Source of the DNA: Myrmaecium sp. VS I D KN 1 | Lineage: Eukaryota > Ascomycota > Dothideomycetes > Valsariales > Valsariaceae | NCBI GenBank assembly: GCA_019775845.1 | Contig: JADQAV010000015.1 | Location: 1,240,001-1,304,000 of the forward strand | Length of the DNA stretch: 64,000 nt | Direction of reading: 5' to 3' | Shown here: piece by piece, positions 49,565 through 60,100 of the stretch | How the letters are laid out: every line of letters begins with the position of its first letter | Numbering within the stretch: position 1 is the first letter of the stretch | The notes under the pieces: generated by a model | The model's input: only the letters and a program-made list of their open reading frames with translations | Told to the model about the DNA's origin: nothing | Database searches by the model: none | Program-made: the position numbers and the translations under genes

Positions 49565-51552
49565 ATGGCGTCGGACGGCCAGAAGATTGGTGAGCGCGAC
49601 CCTTTTTCCCTGGGGATGGCACCACGCACAGATCAGTCACCGTTGCTAACCGCCATCATTTCACAGCCATCCTGTCTGTGTATGACAAGACGGGCCTCCT
49701 TGACCTCGCCAAGGGCCTGATCAAGCACAATGTCCGCATCCTCGCCTCGGGCGGCACCTCCAAGATGATCCGCGAGGCTGGCTTCCCCGTGGAGGACATC
49801 TCCTCGATCACCAAGGCTCCAGAAATGCTCGGCGGCCGCGTTAAGACCCTGCACCCCGCTGTCCACGCTGGTATCCTCGCCAGGAACCTGGAGAACGATG
49901 AGAAGGATCTTGCTGAGCAGAGCATCAGCAAGGTCGACTATGTCATCTGGTATGGTGTATACACATCATTGAGATTTGTAGATCGGAAGTGCTAACAGGG
50001 TCTGAACAGCAACCTCTACCCCTTCAAGGAGACTGTTGCCAAGATCAACGTCACGATTCCGGAGGCTGTGGAGGAGATCGATATCGGTGGTGTGACGCTC
50101 CTTCGCGCTGCGGCCAAGAACCACTCTCGCGTGGTTACTCTCTCCGACCCCAAGGACTACCACGACTTTCTCTCCGAGCTCGAGAAGGGTGACATCTCTG
50201 ACACTACGAGGAACCGCTTCGCGTTGAAGGCCTTCGAGCAGACTGCGGATTATGACAACGCCATCGCCGGCTTCTTCAGGGCCAAGTACGCTGGCAACGG
50301 CGTCCAGCACCTCTCTCTCCGCTACGGTGCCAACCCCCACCAGAAGCCTGCCGCCGCTTATATGACCGGCGCCAACCTCCCCTTCAAGGCCCTCGTCGGG
50401 TCTCCTGGCTACATTAACCTCCTTGACGCCCTCAACGCTTGGGCCCTCGTTAAGGAGCTCAGCAAGGCTTTGGGATACCCTGCTGCTGCTAGCTTCAAGC
50501 ACGTTTCTCCTGCCGGTGCTGCCATTGGCGTTGCCCTGAGCGATGTCGAGCGCAAGGTTTACATGGTGGACGACATCGAGGGTCTCGAGAACTCCAGCCT
50601 AGCTCAGGCTTATGCTCGCGCTCGTGGTGCCGACCGCATGTCGAGCTTTGGTGACATGATCGCTCTCTCTCACGAGGTCGACATCCCTACTGCCAAGATC
50701 ATCTCTCGCGAGGTTTCTGATGGTGTTATTGCCCCGTCATTCACTCCCGAAGCACTCGAGATTCTTGGCAAGAAGAAGGGTGGCAAGTACCTTGTTCTTC
50801 AGATGAACCCTGAGTACGAGCCGCCTGTGCAGGAGACCAGGACCGTCTTTGGCGTCCAGCTGTCTCAGCACCGCAACGACGCCCAGATTTCCCCCAAGGA
50901 CACCTTTGGCAATGTCCTGGTTCCCAAGGACGCTACGGGTCTTCCGGAGTCCGCCCTGCGCGATCTCACCGTCGCCACTATCGCCCTCAAGTACACTCAG
51001 TCCAACTCGGTCTGCTATGCACTCAACGGCCAGGTGATCGGCCTGGGTGCCGGCCAGCAGTCTCGCATTCACTGCACCAGGCTTGCGGGTGACAAGGCTG
51101 ACAACTGGTGGATGAGGTTCCACGAGCGCACTCTCGGCTTGAAGTGGAAGAAGGGCACGAAGCGCCCCGACAAGAGCAATGCAATCGACCTGCTCTGCAG
51201 TGGCGAAGTCCCAAAGTCTGGCCCCGAGCGGGAGGAGTTTGAGAAGGTGTTCGAGGAGGTCCCCGCTCCTTTCACCGATGACGAGCGCGAACAGTGGTTG
51301 GCCAAGCTGGGCGAGGTCGCTGTTTCCAGCGACGCTTTTTTCCCCTTCATTGAGTGAGTATACCTAGTGTCAAAAGCCCTGCGAATCTCCAGCTAACGCT
51401 ATCTTCTCAGCAACGTCTTCCGCGCCAAGCGCTCCGGTGCTAAGTACATCGCTGCGCCGATGGGCAGCCAGAACGACTCTGCCGTCCTGAGCACCGCTGA
51501 GGCTCTCGGCATCACCTTCGTGGAGCAGCACATTCGCTTGTTCCACCACTAA
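49565..51552 (+). CDS. ADE17: bifunctional AICAR transformylase / IMP cyclohydrolase (ATIC)
   Basis: This enzyme performs the last two steps of de novo purine synthesis, formylating AICAR with 10-formyl-tetrahydrofolate and closing the ring to IMP, in the cytosol. There are four exons: 49565..49589, 49667..49949, 50010..51353 and 51411..51552, giving 597 aa, the family length. Introns are 77, 60, 57 nt with GCTAAC-type branch sites. The N-terminal IMP cyclohydrolase (MGS-fold) region has [39 protein letters not shown] and CNLYPF. The C-terminal transformylase has [46 protein letters not shown] and the terminal [11 protein letters not shown]. The symbol is by homology to yeast; yeast has two copies (ADE16 and ADE17), so the ortholog name is a choice. 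Confidence 0.97.
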
Positions 51553-52030
51553 AGGACGTAGGATACCCGGGTGGGAGGGCGGCTTTTTGATATATAGGCA
51601 AACATGTACTGATGGCAGCGAAGGGAAAAAAGGAACGGGGTGGATGGGAGGAAAATCTTCTTTTGTGGACAAAATTTATGAGTGAGATGATACCAAGGGC
51701 TACATAGGCCGTAGATGCAGATTCCAGAGCGCAAATCAACTTTGTGCGGTTATTACTTGTGACAGGTTTCAACTTTCAATTGGAGATTGGGCGTGTGAGA
51801 GAAAAGTGAGTGGTTGCAGTTCGGGTCGAGGGTGGCCGGCCAGGGCGCGAGCGCATGAGTCAACCCGAAGCGAGATGGTTTTGCCGTTTGCCGCTAAGTG
51901 GGATTTTGAACAACCGTCATCCATCAACCTCAACCCACCGTTTTCGCCATCCACCACCCGCATTCCGTCCACCAGCGCACCGGCAGCTTCCTCCTACCCC
52001 TTCGCTCGTCAGTGTTCAGATCTGCCCACC
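51553..52030. other. intergenic between ATIC and eIF2-gamma
   Basis: This is 0.48 kb between two genes on the same strand, with the ATIC 3' UTR on the left and the eIF2-gamma promoter and leader on the right, ending in a CCCACCATGG start context. I see no clear element. Confidence 0.6.
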
Positions 52031-53714
52031 ATGGATTCGGACTCGGAAAGACCGCACGATGAGATGCCGGAGTCGGAGTCGGAAGTGGAAGACCAGCAGG
52101 TGCAGAGGACCAAGTCGGCCATGAAGAAGCCGGTGAAGGTTCATGCGCCCGAGGTCCAGAGGCCAGAGCTGCCCGAGCAGCCCGAGCCCGAAAACCTCGA
52201 CCTCACCACCCTCACGCCTCTTTCGCCCGAGATCATCGCCCGCCAGGCGACGATAAACATCGGCACCATCGGCCACGTCGCTCACGGCAAGTCGACGGTG
52301 GTCAAGGCCATCTCGGGCGTGCAGACGGTCCGGTTCAAGAACGAGTTGGAGCGCAACATCACGATCAAGCTGGGTTACGCGAACGCGAAGATCTACAAGT
52401 GCGACAACCCGGATTGCCCCCGGCCGACCTGCTACAAGAGTTTCAAGAGCGACAAAGAGGTGGACCCGCCCTGCGAGCGGGAAGGATGCTCGGGCAAATA
52501 CAGGCTGCTCAGACATGTCTCGTGAGTTTTGACGTCCCAAGCAGAAGTGGGAGTCGTCGGCGTTGTGAGCTAACTAGGCGCCACCAGCTTCGTTGACTGC
52601 CCTGGTCACGATATTCTCATGAGCACTATGCTTTCCGGTGCCGCCGTCATGGACGCCGCTCTCCTTCTCATTGCGGGCAACGAAACCTGCCCTCAGCCCC
52701 AGACCTCTGAGCATCTTGCTGCCATCGAGATCATGAAGCTCAACCACATCATCATCCTCCAGAACAAGGTCGACCTGATGCGCGCGGAGAACGCCGAGCA
52801 GCACCACCAGTCCATCCTCAAGTTTATCCGCGGTACCGTTGCCGACGGCTCTCCGATCATCCCGATCTCCGCCCAGCTCAAGTACAACATCGACGCCGTC
52901 AACGAGTACTTGGTCACCAAGATCCCGGTTCCTGTCCGTGACTTCACCGCGAAGCCTCACATGATGGTCATCCGTTCGTTCGACGTCAACAAGCCCGGTG
53001 CGGAGATTGAGGAGCTGAAGGGTGGTGTTGCTGGTGGTTCCATTCTCACTGGTGTGTTGAAGCTGGGTGACGAGATCGAGATCAGGCCTGGTATTGTGTC
53101 CAAGGACCCCCAGGGCAAGATCCAGTGCAAGCCCATCTACAGCAGAGTCGTGTCTCTGTTCGCCGAGCACAACGATCTCAAGTTCGCCGTTCCTGGTGGT
53201 TTGATTGGTACGGGCGTCTCATCTTTTGCATCATCACTCAGTCACTAACAATCCGCAGGTGTCGGTACCCGCGTCGACCCTACCCTCTGCCGTGCTGACC
53301 GTCTGGTCGGTTTCGTTCTCGGTCTCCGTGGCCACCTCCCCGCCATCTACACGGAGCTCGAGGTCAACTACTTCCTGCTCAGGAGACTGCTCGGTGTCAA
53401 GACCGCCGACGGCAAGCAGGCCAAGGTTGCCAAGCTCACCAAGAACGAGGTTCTGATGGTGAACATCGGCAGCACTGCGACCGGTGCCAAGGTCATCGCC
53501 GTCAAGGCCGATGCTGCTCGTCTGAGCTTGACCAGCCCTGCCTGCACGGAGATCGGCGAGAAGATCGCCTTGAGCCGAAGAATCGAGAAGCATTGGCGTC
53601 TGATTGGTTGGGCGAACATCGTTGCGTAAGTAACTTCCTCAAGATGGTCGTGGTGAAACCGGAGTCGCTAATTCATCTCACAGCGGTAACACCCTTGAGC
53701 CCACCACCGAGTGA
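52031..53714 (+). CDS. GCD11: translation initiation factor eIF2 gamma subunit (Gcd11)
   Basis: This is the GTP-binding subunit of eIF2, which carries initiator Met-tRNA to the 40S ribosome. There are four exons: 52031..52521, 52588..53207, 53259..53625 and 53684..53714, giving 502 aa; introns are 66, 51 and 58 nt. The last exon is only 31 nt (…GNTLEPTTE). An acidic fungal N-terminus (~65 residues) precedes the G domain: GHVAHGKST (G1), the switch-1 region [17 protein letters not shown], the four-Cys zinc-knuckle region ([11 protein letters not shown]…CEREGC), DCPGHD (G3), NKVD (G4) and SAQLKYN (G5 area). The beta-barrel domains II and III follow ([24 protein letters not shown]). A well-conserved housekeeping gene. 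Confidence 0.97.
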
Positions 53715-55089
53715 GCTGCCATTTAACTGGGGGGTTAAGTGCGTTCTTCTGTCTTCTATTTGCATGAAAAGCCGAAGGGAGGGAAAAAGAGCGATGAGGA
53801 GGTTGAGAAGGAAGGGAGGTTCAGAAACACAGGAGGGGGCGGACGAGACACGATGCATGCATATAGGAGTGTGAGAGTAAAAGGCTTTTTTCTGTTGGAG
53901 TAGATCACGGTGCTTAGGTATTCCCTTTTGCACGGCATCTGTTTCTTTTTCCCATCTTTTCTTCCTTTCTTACATGCTTCTGAGTCCGGGCCGGACAGGA
54001 TGAATGAGTGAGTAAGTGAGTGAGCGAGTGATGATGCTTCTGCGATGACAACAACATGATCTTAGAACAAATTGTTGACGACCTACCTGGGCGAGCTGAG
54101 AGGGTTGTGAAGTAGGTAAAGGACTTGAAGTTTCAGGGAGAATAGATTAATGGTCTCTTGCGATTCCTGTGGATCTTGTTGAGGTTCATACCATTCTTCT
54201 CTCTTTTTTCCGCATGAATGGATGACTGGACGCACGTTTATGATAGATGGTTAGACAGATGGCAATACCTGGGATCTTGGCATGCGAATACTAAGGGGAT
54301 GTTTTGCTTGGTATAGTACATATGGGCGTCTATATAGAGGGGAGGGGCATGAGGGGCGGGGGCGGGGTTCGTATTCACATAAGTACCAACATACGAATAT
54401 ATGAGGAGAAGTACCGGGTTGTAGACGCCGAACCACCTAGGGAGGGAGACCGCTCCCAAAGCATGAAGATGTTGTTGGGCAACGTGAACCAGTAGGAAGC
54501 CGGGGAAAAAGGAGGGGCGGGCGGAGGGGCCTGGGCTTCCCCACCCACCCACCCACCCCGGGCCCTTTCACATGCTTGCTTCCGCTGCCGGTGCTGCTGA
54601 TGCTGCGGGAGCGCACAGGTGTTCTCCTCACCCATCGGCTGGGCAGTCAGCACGACTCCTCTTCTTCTTCCTCCACCTTGCTTCTTCTTCTCCTGCTTCC
54701 CTTCATCTTCACATCCTCCATCCTCGATAAAACTGGGGGAGTTACCTCCTCCTCGCACGTCGCTCCTCGACCTCGCTTCGGAAACGTATCTACACTGCCT
54801 TTTTGCTTATTTCATTGCTTCGTGCTGTTGCGTTCACAAGGTTGTATGTAGGTATATTCCATCTGATCCTCTCCACGCATCCGTCCGATCAGGTACGCTT
54901 TCGACATCTCCCTTTGCTTCGCAATTGGCTCGTTGACAGCAACGCTGTCGTTGTGGGGGGTGAGTAGCTCGCTGACCGATGTTTGCTATAGCTAGCCAGC
55001 CAGCTCCTTGAAGCTCCTCGCGCTCTCTCCTGGACATACTACATCATAACAACGAAGCACATTCCTCGGCTACTACCACCGCCATCAAC
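53715..55089. other. intergenic between eIF2-gamma and INSIG
   Basis: This is 1.4 kb with no supported gene. There are short TGAG/GAGTGAG repeats at 53998-54030 and CACCCACC repeats at 54541-54560. The right ~500 bp contain C/T-rich stretches (54655-54730) suited to the INSIG promoter. Confidence 0.5.
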
Positions 55090-56610
55090 ATGACCGACGG
55101 ACCGCGTGAGTCCCACGACGGCAACCCGCCTCCCCTCCTCCGTCCCATCCCTCGCCGGCCCTTCGACCTCCACGCCTCCTCATCCTCCCCCCAGACCGAC
55201 ACCGGCTCTTCCTTTCCACCTACGCCTTCCTCACGTACCCCATCCGGGTCCGCGCAGCCGGATAGCTTCGCTCGGCAACTCGAAGCGAAGCTGCGACGGA
55301 GCTATCGGAAGAACAGCGGTGACGGGGGTGGTGATGCCGGCGATGACACGCCAGCCGCGAACGACGACAACGACGATTCCGGCGCGGATATCGGCCGTAC
55401 ACGAAGCATCCTCAACCTGACAAGCTCGACGCTATTTGGGATCTACAGGGACACCGTGTCGGGCGGCGGGGTGAGCGGTATTGGCGCCGGAGCCGACGCG
55501 CCCTCGGAACCGGCCACGCCCTGGGGCACGGGGGCCGAGACGCCGGCGCGCAGCGCGTCGCTGGCGGGGCTGGAGGGGGAGTCGCTCGGGCGGGCATACG
55601 CGGGACCGACGGCAGGAGCAGCGGGTGCTCCTCTGGGGAGCCGGAGGCGTGCGGCGGCTGTGCTGGTTGCGAAGGCGGCGGCGCTGTTCGCGATCGGGGT
55701 GTTGTACGGGGTGATGGTGAGCCATCTGCATGATCGGAGCAGGATCGCGCCGGTGCGGGTTGAGGGCTTGAATCGGGGCAGCTGGAGCTATCTTGCCTTC
55801 TGGGGTCTGGCTGGCGTTGGGCTCGGAAGCTTGCTGCCCTGGGTGGATGGCGTGTGGGGGCGGAGCGGTGCTGCTGCTGTTGATGGACCAACCGCTTCAC
55901 CCTCCCGGGGTACTGGGCCGGGGAAGCGAGCGCTGCGGGAGGCGGATGGACCGGGACGGAGGGAAGGCGAACGCTCGTCGCCAGAGTGGAATCCGGTCGT
56001 TCGGAGCATCGGGGCGTTTGTCGGTATCGCCTTTGCCATTGTACGTCTTCCCTTCCCTTCCTCCCTTATCAACCTCATAACTAACCCCTCCCCCCCCCCC
56101 CCCCCNNCCCCCCCCCCCCCCCCCCCCCCCCAGCGCAAACTCCCCTGGCAATCCACCCTGCAAGTCTCCCTCACCCTCGCCCTCGTCAACCCGGCCCTCT
56201 GGTACCTCCTCGACCGCAGCCGGCCCGGCTTCACCCTCTCCACCCTCGTCGGCCTGTCGGGCACCTTGCTCCTCCTCCTCACCCGTCCGGATATGCTCGC
56301 TGCGCCTTTGTCCTCCCATTCACCCCCTACGACGTACGGGCTTCCGGCCAATGGATCTTCTTCTGCTGCGGCCGCCCCGTCGACTGCTGCTGCTGCTGCT
56401 GCTGCAGGTCTCCTGACGTATGAGGGGCTCGGCGTGGCGACGTGGATCGCGAGTGTGCTGTTTTGCAGCTGTGTTTGTTTTGGGAATATTGGAAGGAGGC
56501 TGGCGTTGCGGGATGCTACGGCTCCTGCTGCCGGTGTGGTGCCGGCGACGACGACGATGATGCCGAAGATGGCGATGACGGCGCGGAGGGGGGATGGGAG
56601 GGGGAGGTAG
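55090..56610 (+). CDS. INSIG-family ER membrane protein
   Basis: This is a member of the insulin-induced gene (INSIG) family, ER proteins which in animals and fission yeast bind HMG-CoA reductase and, in animals, SCAP, to tune sterol synthesis. There are two exons, 55090..56040 and 56134..56610, giving 475 aa. A long disordered N-terminus (~105 residues, Ser/Pro/Asp-rich) leads to the fungal family block RTRSILNLTSSTLFGIYRDT. About six hydrophobic segments follow, including LFAIGVLYGVMVSHLHD and LQVSLTLALVNPALWYLLDRSR. Other stretches, such as the Gly/Pro-rich loop at ~135-180 and an Ala/Ser run, are low-complexity. The 93-nt intron carries a poly-C run with two undetermined bases (56106-56107), so the intron length is uncertain but the exons are not affected. 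Confidence 0.87.
   Translation: MTDGPRESHDGNPPPLLRPIPRRPFDLHASSSSPQTDTGSSFPPTPSSRTPSGSAQPDSFARQLEAKLRRSYRKNSGDGGGDAGDDTPAANDDNDDSGADIGRTRSILNLTSSTLFGIYRDTVSGGGVSGIGAGADAPSEPATPWGTGAETPARSASLAGLEGESLGRAYAGPTAGAAGAPLGSRRRAAAVLVAKAAALFAIGVLYGVMVSHLHDRSRIAPVRVEGLNRGSWSYLAFWGLAGVGLGSLLPWVDGVWGRSGAAAVDGPTASPSRGTGPGKRALREADGPGRREGERSSPEWNPVVRSIGAFVGIAFAIVRLPFPSSLINLITNPSPPPPXXPPPPPPPQRKLPWQSTLQVSLTLALVNPALWYLLDRSRPGFTLSTLVGLSGTLLLLLTRPDMLAAPLSSHSPPTTYGLPANGSSSAAAAPSTAAAAAAAGLLTYEGLGVATWIASVLFCSCVCFGNIGRRLALRDATAPAAGVVPATTTMMPKMAMTARRGDGRGR
56090..56131. repeat. poly-C tract with two undetermined bases
   Basis: This run of about 40 C, interrupted by NN at 56106-56107, lies within the INSIG intron just before its CAG acceptor. 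The Ns almost certainly reflect a sequencing or assembly failure at the homopolymer. Confidence 0.9.
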
Positions 56611-57105
56611 GCTGTGAGTTGGGGGTTTTGAAGGGCTGGGTTGGAGGAGGGGGGGCAGGAGGGGTGGTGGGTTTTCTTTCTTTTTTGCTCTTTTTTATTG
56701 TCATTTCTTTGGGCTTAAAAGATGGGTGATTGCACGTTGATGCTATGAAGGAGCAGCATCGTTGGAGTCATAGTTGGGATGGCTTATCTGGCTAGGTGGA
56801 TGAAGAAGCGTATAGGAGGGTTGAACTCCTTCGATATCTCTTTCTTCTTAAAATACTGTTTTTGTTCTTCACGAACTCGCTGTTGAAATGTGATCCCCTC
56901 GTCTTTCTTCCCCCTTTTGCTTAACGTGCCGACCGGACTTGCCCGTTCGGTTCCTTAATTCTTTTCTTCCTTCCAGGGCTAGGACAGGTTAACGAAACCC
57001 GCGTAAACTATTGAACAATAAGCAAATCCATTAAGTATCTTGATCATTATAGATAAATCTCCCAAGTATATCTATCTATCTATTCAACCCCATCTGTTTC
57101 TCATC
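56611..57105. other. intergenic between convergent INSIG and ABCA genes
   Basis: This is 0.5 kb of 3' flanks, with AT-rich sequence toward 57000-57090 including a TATCTATCTATCTATT stretch. No gene is supported. Confidence 0.6.
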
Positions 57106-60100
57106 CTATTCCTCCCCCTCCCCATCCCCCTCCTCATCCCCCCCAACCACCCTCAAAAACACCTGATCCAACGTCGTCGGGCTGACCGCGTAGTACGCCA
57201 GCCCCAAGCGCTCCTTGTGCGCCTCCAGCAGGCCGAAGAGGGCGGCGATCCCTCCTTTACCGCCGGGCGTTCTCGGTTCCACATCCACATCTGCATCTGC
57301 ATCCGCATCCGCATCCGCATCCGCGTCTGCATCTACCTTTTCGTTCTCCTCGGAGGAAGTGACGATCTCATCGACGACAACGGTTTCAGCGTTATTTTTC
57401 ACAGGCGCCGTGGAGGGAGGCGGGCGCGGGCGAGCCAGCACGCTGAAGCGAATCTGCCCGTGATTAAGCACAAGACTCTCCGGATCAAGGGCAGGGACGT
57501 TCGCGCGGAGCCAGCGAGCGACGGGCTCCGGGTCCTCGGCGCAGTGGGGCAGAAGGACGAGGTGGACCTCGCAGCGATCGGCCCAGCGGCGGCGGAGGGC
57601 GGGGCTGGAGGCGCAGGCGAGGAGGCGACGGCGCATGATGCCCACGCGGGAGGCGAGGGTGTCGGCCTCCTCCATGCTGTGGGTGGTGACGAGGAGGGCG
57701 CGGCCGGGGGCGGCGACGCCGAGGAGGGTGCGCCACATGACGCGCTTCGCCGCCGCGTCCATCCCGCTGCTCGGCTCGTCCAGCAGGACGGCGGCCGGGT
57801 TGCCGAGCAGGGCGATGGCGAGCGAGAGCTTGCGCTGGTTGCCGCCGGACAGGGCGGCCGCGGGCCGGTCGCGGAAGGCGGCAAGCCCGACGGCGGCGAG
57901 GACGGCGGCCACGTTCGCTTCGATGGCGGAGACGCCCCGGGCCGCGGCGTAGAAGCGCAGGTGCTCGACCACCGTCATCTGGTCCATCGCGTCGAACTGC
58001 GGGCACACGCCGAGGTGCTGGCGGGCGCGGGCGCGGTCGGTCGTGATGGAGAGGCCCTCGATCAGGACGTCGTTGTACGGGGGAGGGGCCGCGGTGGACG
58101 GCGGCGGCGGCGGGTGCGGGACGTGCGTCGGGCGGAGGTCGCCGCGGATGAGCGAGATGGACGTCGACTTGCCCGCGCCGTTGGGGCCGAGCAGGGCGAA
58201 CACCTCGCCGTGCCGGATGGAGAAGGTGAGGTCGTCGACGGCCGTAGTGTGGCGGGAGAAGCGCTTGTGCAGGTGCAGCACCCGTACGCCCGCGTCCGAC
58301 CCGTTCTCCGTGCGCTGGATCTCCTCGGCCACGTCGGGCGGGACCGGCTGGGTGGATTCGGTGTCGGGTGGTTGGTGGATGGTGCGTTTGAAGGGGTTGA
58401 GGCGGACGCGCGGGGTCCAGCCGCTGTCCCACAGGACGATGAAGGTGAAGAGGACAACCGCCTGGATGACGAGGTAAAGGATGGGACCGCCGTAGACGTC
58501 GATTGCCCCAGGGTACGACGGGAGCGCGTCGTTCTGGCAGAGCAGAGAGAACTCGTTGAGCGTCAGCAGCAATGCTCGGAGCAGGTTGCCAGCGGGAGTG
58601 ACGGTCGCGAAGACAAAGTGTGCGATCTTCACGTCACGATCGATGTCGAAAGCGGGCGAGTATGTGATGATGCACATGTACCTGTTAAGCGTCAGCCTAT
58701 GTCCGAAAGTTATAGGAGGCCGGGTTGATGAGAACTCACATGACAAAGTAAATCAAAAAGAACACCGCCTGGCCACCAGCAGTAAAAGCAAACGCCGCAA
58801 GCTGAGACGTAGCGAACAGCGAAACGACATACGCCAGCAGAATAGACGCCAGCCCGAACAGGAAGAATATCACAAAGAGATAGCCCGGGTAATACCAAGC
58901 ATCAGACGCGCCAACGAAGATACCAGTCGTAACAGCAGCGACGACGAGGACGAAGAGGAAGTCGAAGATGGCGTACGCGAGCCAGAGGGGCGCGGCGCGG
59001 ATGCCGTTGCTGAAGTGGAGCGCGCGGACCATGCGCAGCCGCTCCATGGTCGGGTAGAGGGCGAAGAAGCCGGTGAAGGCGCACATGGCGAGGCCGAAGT
59101 AGAGGATCAGCTGGAGGGACTTGCCGGCGCTGGGCGCCCACTGGACCGCGAAGGCCTGGTAGCTCGTCGCGATGGATGTGTTTGCGAGGACGGTGTCGAG
59201 GAGGCTTTGGGTGAGGACGGCGGAGGAGATGCCGCCGTTTCCGACGTAGGCTACGGTCGAGGCGTCGCTGGCGTTTTGGCCGAGGAAGAAACCGCCCGGC
59301 TGCACGAGCCCGTAGGCCTCGGAGATGAGCGTTTTGAACTCGTCGAGCGTCTCCACCATGCGGAAGTTCGTGGCGTTGAGCCCGGTAGCGTTGACCAGCT
59401 GCTGCACGGATATCCTGGACGAAGGCCCAGCGGCAATGAGCACGTCGTCAACGGTGGCCAGAGAGTCCAACGAAGGGTTGTTCACGTTGGCCCCAATCGA
59501 GCATGTCAAGCCAGAGAAGCTCTTGAGGAAGAGGGTGACCAAGCCCGCAGCGATGATAGGGATCAGGACCGCGGCGACATAAGGCAAGTAATTCCGCCTG
59601 AGGATGATGAAGCGCTTCTTCAGTAGGATCCATGTTTGCTGCGTCATCGTCGTTCCCTGGCCGGTCGAGAGGGCCAAATGCCCACGCTGCTCTGGCTCAG
59701 AGCTCAGCTCGGATCCCTTGCCGACGGATTCACTGCCGGGATCCTTCATTTCCACCTGCGACGTCTGCACGTCCGGATCAGCATCATCGCGGACTTCTTC
59801 GGCGAGCTTGAGGAAGACGTCTTCGATCGTTGGGCCGCTGACGAGATAGTCGGTGATGCCGGCCCTCTCGAGCTCCCGAACAAAACACGCGGCGTGCGCC
59901 GAATCACCCAGCTGGAAGACCATCTCGTCATAGGATGTGTGATGCGGCGTCTTCTCCAGCTCCGGGGGCAAATTGTGGTGCGCGCTGACAGGCATCATGG
60001 CGCGATACCCGCCGCCAAACTTATGCTTCAATTCGACAGCCGAGCCTTCAGCCTTGAGGTTGCCCTTCGACATCATCACGATGTAGTCGGACAACACATC

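Noticed and set aside
57040-58728. 562-codon plus-strand frame opposite the ABCA transporter
   Set aside because: It is antisense to NBD2, which has clear Walker and signature motifs. The frame is Gly/Ala/Arg/Val-rich, as expected of a GC-rich shadow.
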